A model generated the notes under the pieces. It was not told the origin of the DNA, searched no databases, and worked only from the letters and a program-made list of their open reading frames with translations. Shown here in pieces: positions 57,665 to 61,608 of a DNA stretch of 61,608 nucleotides. Position numbers and translations under genes: made by a program. Numbering within the stretch: the stretch's first letter is position 1; every line of letters begins with the position of its first letter. This DNA comes from a virus, in IMG/VR virus record IMGVR_UViG_3300025120_000048, positions 1 through 61,608 of that record; one strand, written 5' to 3'.

Positions 57665-60600
57665 ATGGCAATAATTTACAGTTATCCCCAAGCGACGCCA
57701 AAAGCATCAGACTTTATAATAGGTACAGTAACTTATGATGCGGCATCGTCTAATCCTGAAAGGGAAAATCCTACAAGGCAATTTAAGATAGCTGATTTAG
57801 CATCTGTATTGCCAGGTAATCAATATACACTAACTAGCTCTTCACAAGGATCATCTTCACTAATACAATTAACAGATGGAACTGGTGCTTTAAGCGGTAC
57901 AGTAAATGTAACTGCAGGGGCTGGAATAACTTTACAAGCAAGTACAGCTAATAACATTGTAATAACAAATGATGGTGTTGCAAGCTTTACCGCTGCTGCA
58001 ACAACATTTATAAATCCAGGTTTAGCTGTTGTAAGTGGGGTAACATCAATTGCTCCGTATCTTACAGCAACAGGTAGTCCTGGCGGAACTAATTATTTAC
58101 GAGGTGATAATACATGGTCAATACCAGTAACTACGCTTGATACTACAGATGGTACATTTGTAAATTTAACACCCAACACTGCATCAACAGGTTCAGTTGT
58201 TGTAACGGCTGATCTTTCAGCAACGGGAACACCTGGTAATAGTAATTATTTAAGAGGAGATAATCAATGGTTCACTCCTGTTAATAGTCTTACAACTACG
58301 GATGGTACTTATATAAATCTTACACCTAATACAGCAGCAACAGGAACAGTAACAGTAACAGCTGATTTATCTGCAACAGGTTCAGCTTCTAATCAAACAT
58401 TTTTACGTGGCGATAATGTGTGGGCAACCCCAGGTGGAGGTGGTACAGTAATAGGTACGGGTACTGCTGGTAAAATAACTAAATGGATTGCTACATCAGA
58501 AGTAGGAGATTCTATAATGACAGAAATAGCTACTACTATATCGGTAGCTGGCAATATTAGTACACAAGGTGCTGAAATAAATAAATATCTTACAGATGGT
58601 GCGGGAAATAACGGTACAGACGGACAATTACTTTCAAGTACAACGGTAGGAGGAGATAAAGAGGTGGCATGGATAGATGCCCCTGCTTCAGGGGTAGTTA
58701 CAATAAATACTACTACACCTAATCAGTTAGCTATTACTAATGCTTCAGGACCAACTACTACATTAGATATAACTACACAAGCTATAAGTGGAGCTGGTTC
58801 AACAGGACTAGCAACTGGCGCCCAAATTGCAACTTATGTAACAACTAATATAAATAATAAAATACAAAATATTGTTGATCCCACAAGTGCTCAAGATGCG
58901 GCAACTAAAAATTATGTAGATACAAGTATAGTCGGTTCAGGATCTTTAATATTTCAAGGTGGATATAATGCATCTACAAATACACCTGATTTAACTACAT
59001 CACCAAACTCTATTAAAAAGGGATGGACATATGTTGTTACAGTTGCAGGTGATGCAAGTGGCTTTTGGAGTCCTACTTTAGGAATAGGTGATTTAGTAAT
59101 AGCTAATCAAGATAATCCTACTTCAGCAAGTGAATGGACAGAAGTTCAAAGTAATATAGACGTTGCTACAGATACAATACAAGGTATTGCTAATTTCCCA
59201 ACAGCTGGAGGTTTATCGGTAACAGCAGGTGCTGTATCAATGCCAGATACCGGAGTTACTGCAGGATCATATACAAACTCTGATATTACTGTAGATGCAA
59301 AAGGTAGAATCACTACAGCATCAAGCGGGTCTGCTGGAGGTGTTACATCACTTATAGCAGGATCAGGTATATCAATATCTTCAAGTACGGGTAATGTTAC
59401 TATAACTAATTCAGCTCCCGCATCTGCTAGCCAAGTAAGTGGTGGAGGTACGCAACATTATGGTGCTAAATGGACTACAACATCAGGAGCAATAACATCA
59501 AGCCCAATATTATTTGATTCATCTGGAGGAACAGGTGCATACATGGATTTAGGTAGATTATCCAATCCAAATAATGGAGGACAAATGCAGGTACGTGTAT
59601 CTACATTAAGTTTATATTCTCAATTTTTAGATGCAAATCAATCCGCAGGAACAGCAGGTCAACTATTGTCTTCTACTGCTAGCGGTACTGATTGGGTAGA
59701 TGCACCAGTTGGGGAAATATATACATTATTATCTGCAACAGATGGTTCTAATGTAGATTTAAAATTAGATGCTACAAGTGCTGGAGGAGCAGATTCAACA
59801 GTTCAATTTACTGCAGGCAGCAATATGACCATTACTCAAACTAGTGGAACTGATATTACGTTTGCAGCAGCTGATGAAATAAATGAAATAATAGTTACAG
59901 TTCAAAGTGTAGGAGGAAGTAATAAATATTTTATAGATGGTGCGCAACAAATTTCATTAGAACTTGTAGCAGGTATAACATATAGATTAGATCAATCTGA
60001 TTCTTCAAATAGTACACATCCATTAAGATTTTCTACAAATCCTAACAATAGTCCATCAGCACCTTATACAACAGGTGTTACAGCAGTAGGTACTCCTGGA
60101 TCTGCTGGTGCATATACACAAATAATATTAGAACAAGATACACCTAAACTTTATTATTACTGTACTAATCATTCGGGAATGGGTGGTGAAGTTATAGATC
60201 CAAGAGCAGCTGGACCATTTACATCATTTACAGCAACTGATGGAACATTTATAAACTTCACTCCTAATACATCACAAACAGGTGCTATAACATTAACAGG
60301 CGATTTAAATGCTACAGGTACACCAGGATCTCAATCATTTTTGCGAGGAGATAATCAATGGGTAATACCTTCTACATATTCATTTGATGTTTCTGCAGAT
60401 GCTGCAGCGCCAGGAAATAATAATCCTCAAACTGTTCCAGATGCAGGACAACTAAGAATAATAGGCAATTCTAAAGGTTTAACAAGCACTATTTCATATT
60501 CTAATCCTGTTGTTACTACAGAAATAACCCCTGATTATACAACATCAAGTAATATAATATTATCAGCAGCAGATGGCACATCAGATACACTTATAGATGC

Positions 60601-61426
60601 AGACGATATTATATTTAGTAATGGTAATACTGTAAAATACGCTAATCTTTCACAGGTTAAATCATATATTGGTGGAGTAAGTTCTTCACTAGTTAAAAAT
60701 GATTATACAGGAGATGGCACAACAACTGATTTTACATTATCTAATGCACCATTTTCAAATTTATACACTAATGTATTTATAAATGGTGTTTATCAAGAAA
60801 AAGAAACATATACAGTAACAGGTACAACATTAGCATTTTTAACTGCACCTCCAAATAATTTATCTATTGAGGTACTAACAACAGTAGCAAGTAGTGTAGT
60901 TCCAGGGGCAAATAGCTTAAGTAATTTCCAAACCACAGGTGATGGAACAACAATTGCATTTAATTTATCAGCCGCTCCTGCAAATGAAAACTTTACTAAT
61001 GTATTTATAAATGGAGTATACCAAAATAAAACTACATATAATATAGCAGGTACCACATTATCATTTACGTCAGGTGCACCGGCTACAGGAGATATTATAG
61101 AGGTCATGATTATTACAAGTGCATCGCTTGTTAATCTTACTCCTTCTAATTATGCTACTCAAACAATATCAACAAGTATAACAGGAGTTAAAAATACGTT
61201 ATATGTATTTACAGCAAATTTAACATTAACATTACCCGCTACGCCTGCAAATGGGGATTCAATAAAAATTAGTAACTTGTCGGGAGTTGCAACATGTATA
61301 CTTGCAAGAAACGGAAGTTTAATAATGGGCAGTGCAACAGATTTAACATTAAATAATGCAGCAGCAAGTTTTGAATTAATATATTCTGGTGCGACAAAAG
61401 GTTGGGTAATTATAGGCCCACAATAA
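57665..61426 (+). CDS. Large tail-fibre protein with cupredoxin-like domain
   Basis: 1253 residues, with the same start as the 55250 fibre (M-A-I-I-Y-S-Y-P). Four copies of a unit ending in 'F/Y-L-R-G-D-N-x-W' lie at about 120-260 and 860-900. Around 745-850 a small domain has S-N-S-T-H785-P-L-R-F, then C833-T-N-H836-S-G-M839-G-G, the spacing of a type-1 copper site. A C-terminal pair of F-I-N-G-V-Y-Q-(E/N)-K repeats follows (about 1015 and 1100), and an end resembling fibre-tip domains. It is likely a trimer contacting host glycans. Confidence 0.75.
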   Translation: MAIIYSYPQATPKASDFIIGTVTYDAASSNPERENPTRQFKIADLASVLPGNQYTLTSSSQGSSSLIQLTDGTGALSGTVNVTAGAGITLQASTANNIVITNDGVASFTAAATTFINPGLAVVSGVTSIAPYLTATGSPGGTNYLRGDNTWSIPVTTLDTTDGTFVNLTPNTASTGSVVVTADLSATGTPGNSNYLRGDNQWFTPVNSLTTTDGTYINLTPNTAATGTVTVTADLSATGSASNQTFLRGDNVWATPGGGGTVIGTGTAGKITKWIATSEVGDSIMTEIATTISVAGNISTQGAEINKYLTDGAGNNGTDGQLLSSTTVGGDKEVAWIDAPASGVVTINTTTPNQLAITNASGPTTTLDITTQAISGAGSTGLATGAQIATYVTTNINNKIQNIVDPTSAQDAATKNYVDTSIVGSGSLIFQGGYNASTNTPDLTTSPNSIKKGWTYVVTVAGDASGFWSPTLGIGDLVIANQDNPTSASEWTEVQSNIDVATDTIQGIANFPTAGGLSVTAGAVSMPDTGVTAGSYTNSDITVDAKGRITTASSGSAGGVTSLIAGSGISISSSTGNVTITNSAPASASQVSGGGTQHYGAKWTTTSGAITSSPILFDSSGGTGAYMDLGRLSNPNNGGQMQVRVSTLSLYSQFLDANQSAGTAGQLLSSTASGTDWVDAPVGEIYTLLSATDGSNVDLKLDATSAGGADSTVQFTAGSNMTITQTSGTDITFAAADEINEIIVTVQSVGGSNKYFIDGAQQISLELVAGITYRLDQSDSSNSTHPLRFSTNPNNSPSAPYTTGVTAVGTPGSAGAYTQIILEQDTPKLYYYCTNHSGMGGEVIDPRAAGPFTSFTATDGTFINFTPNTSQTGAITLTGDLNATGTPGSQSFLRGDNQWVIPSTYSFDVSADAAAPGNNNPQTVPDAGQLRIIGNSKGLTSTISYSNPVVTTEITPDYTTSSNIILSAADGTSDTLIDADDIIFSNGNTVKYANLSQVKSYIGGVSSSLVKNDYTGDGTTTDFTLSNAPFSNLYTNVFINGVYQEKETYTVTGTTLAFLTAPPNNLSIEVLTTVASSVVPGANSLSNFQTTGDGTTIAFNLSAAPANENFTNVFINGVYQNKTTYNIAGTTLSFTSGAPATGDIIEVMIITSASLVNLTPSNYATQTISTSITGVKNTLYVFTANLTLTLPATPANGDSIKISNLSGVATCILARNGSLIMGSATDLTLNNAAASFELIYSGATKGWVIIGPQ

Positions 61427-61446
61427 AATAAATAAATAAATAAATT

Positions 61447-61608
61447 ATGAGTAATTTTACAGATTTTTTTCCAGCAGCAGGCGGTGGTGGATTAACACCA
61501 AAGTTTGAAGAATTTAATTCTTCTAGTACATTTACGCCTACTCAAGCTTTAATTGATGCTGGAGGATATATAGAAGTATTTTTAGTAGCTGCAGGAGGAA
61601 GGTCTCAA
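61447..61608 (+). CDS. Glycine-rich fibre/adhesin-like protein, N-terminal fragment
   Basis: 54 residues before the window ends: M-S-N-F-T-D-F-F-P-A-A-G-G-G-G-L-T-P-K then F-N-S-S-S-T-F-T-P and G-G-Y-I-E-V-F-L-V-A-A-G-G. The last segment is the start of the glycine-rich 'VxxLVVAGGG' domain seen in the genes at 567 and 2100. It continues beyond the window. Confidence 0.65.
   Translation, partial: MSNFTDFFPAAGGGGLTPKFEEFNSSSTFTPTQALIDAGGYIEVFLVAAGGRSQ

Overview
The window is a strongly AT-rich, densely packed genome segment of a tailed double-stranded DNA phage (Caudoviricetes). A giant internal virion protein and the lack of any tail sheath or tape measure suggest a podovirus-like particle. 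The host is most likely a marine Bacteroidetes (Flavobacteriia-like) bacterium. This rests on start codons preceded by A/T-rich leaders rather than strong Shine-Dalgarno sequences, a lipid-free signal peptide ending '..GIAQ', and resemblance of many small proteins to families I know from marine viromes. The host call is an inference. I recognised no integrase, RNA polymerase, DNA polymerase or tRNA.

Layout. (1) 1-3360, plus strand: the end of the tail-fibre module, with a tail-assembly-chaperone-like fragment and glycine-rich adhesin-like proteins. (2) 3388-5628: GroEL and GroES overlapping, then a DNA-binding-like protein. (3) 5630-11257: small basic or hypothetical virion and lysis genes, including an M15 endolysin, holin-like proteins and a two-domain GroES-like protein. 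(4) 11257-37869: packaging and structure, with terminase, portal, scaffold-like protein, major capsid, connector/tail proteins, internal proteins and a 2239-residue giant. (5) A convergent hairpin at about 37.9 kb. (6) 37937-49155, minus strand: nucleotide metabolism and replication/recombination, with RNR alpha and beta, ThyA, MazG-like proteins, a T7-endonuclease-I-like nuclease, a primase-helicase, an SSB-like protein, a RecE-like exonuclease, an ERF annealase, a sigma factor and an HTH regulator. (7) 49.2-54.9 kb, minus strand: an array of very small early-type genes, including a DnaA domain IV-like protein and a KTSC protein. (8) 55.1-61.6 kb, plus strand: two large tail-fibre proteins sharing an N-terminal domain, then a glycine-rich protein cut by the window edge. 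Tail-fibre genes at both edges suggest the map is circularly permuted or that a small piece is missing.

The most striking non-coding signal is a 31-bp element present nine times between 50.4 and 54.9 kb. Each copy lies 20-35 bp upstream of a minus-strand start codon, with strictly constant internal spacing. Near 53.6-54.8 kb it alternates with terminator-like hairpins, so several tiny genes look individually transcribed. A second element, a 42-43-bp dyad (TGACATTAG...CTATTGTCA around a TATATA core), occurs three times: over the start codon of the HTH regulator, in a 230-bp non-coding gap, and in the divergent control region at 55.0 kb. Together with the phage sigma factor and HTH protein, these look like a dedicated transcription-control system.

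How the parts may cooperate: early minus-strand genes are switched on from the 31-bp elements; RNR, ThyA and MazG-like enzymes supply or clean nucleotides; DnaA-like, primase-helicase, SSB-like, exonuclease and annealase proteins replicate and recombine the genome, probably with the host polymerase; the sigma/HTH pair then shifts expression to the plus-strand virion genes, with phage GroEL/GroES assisting folding.
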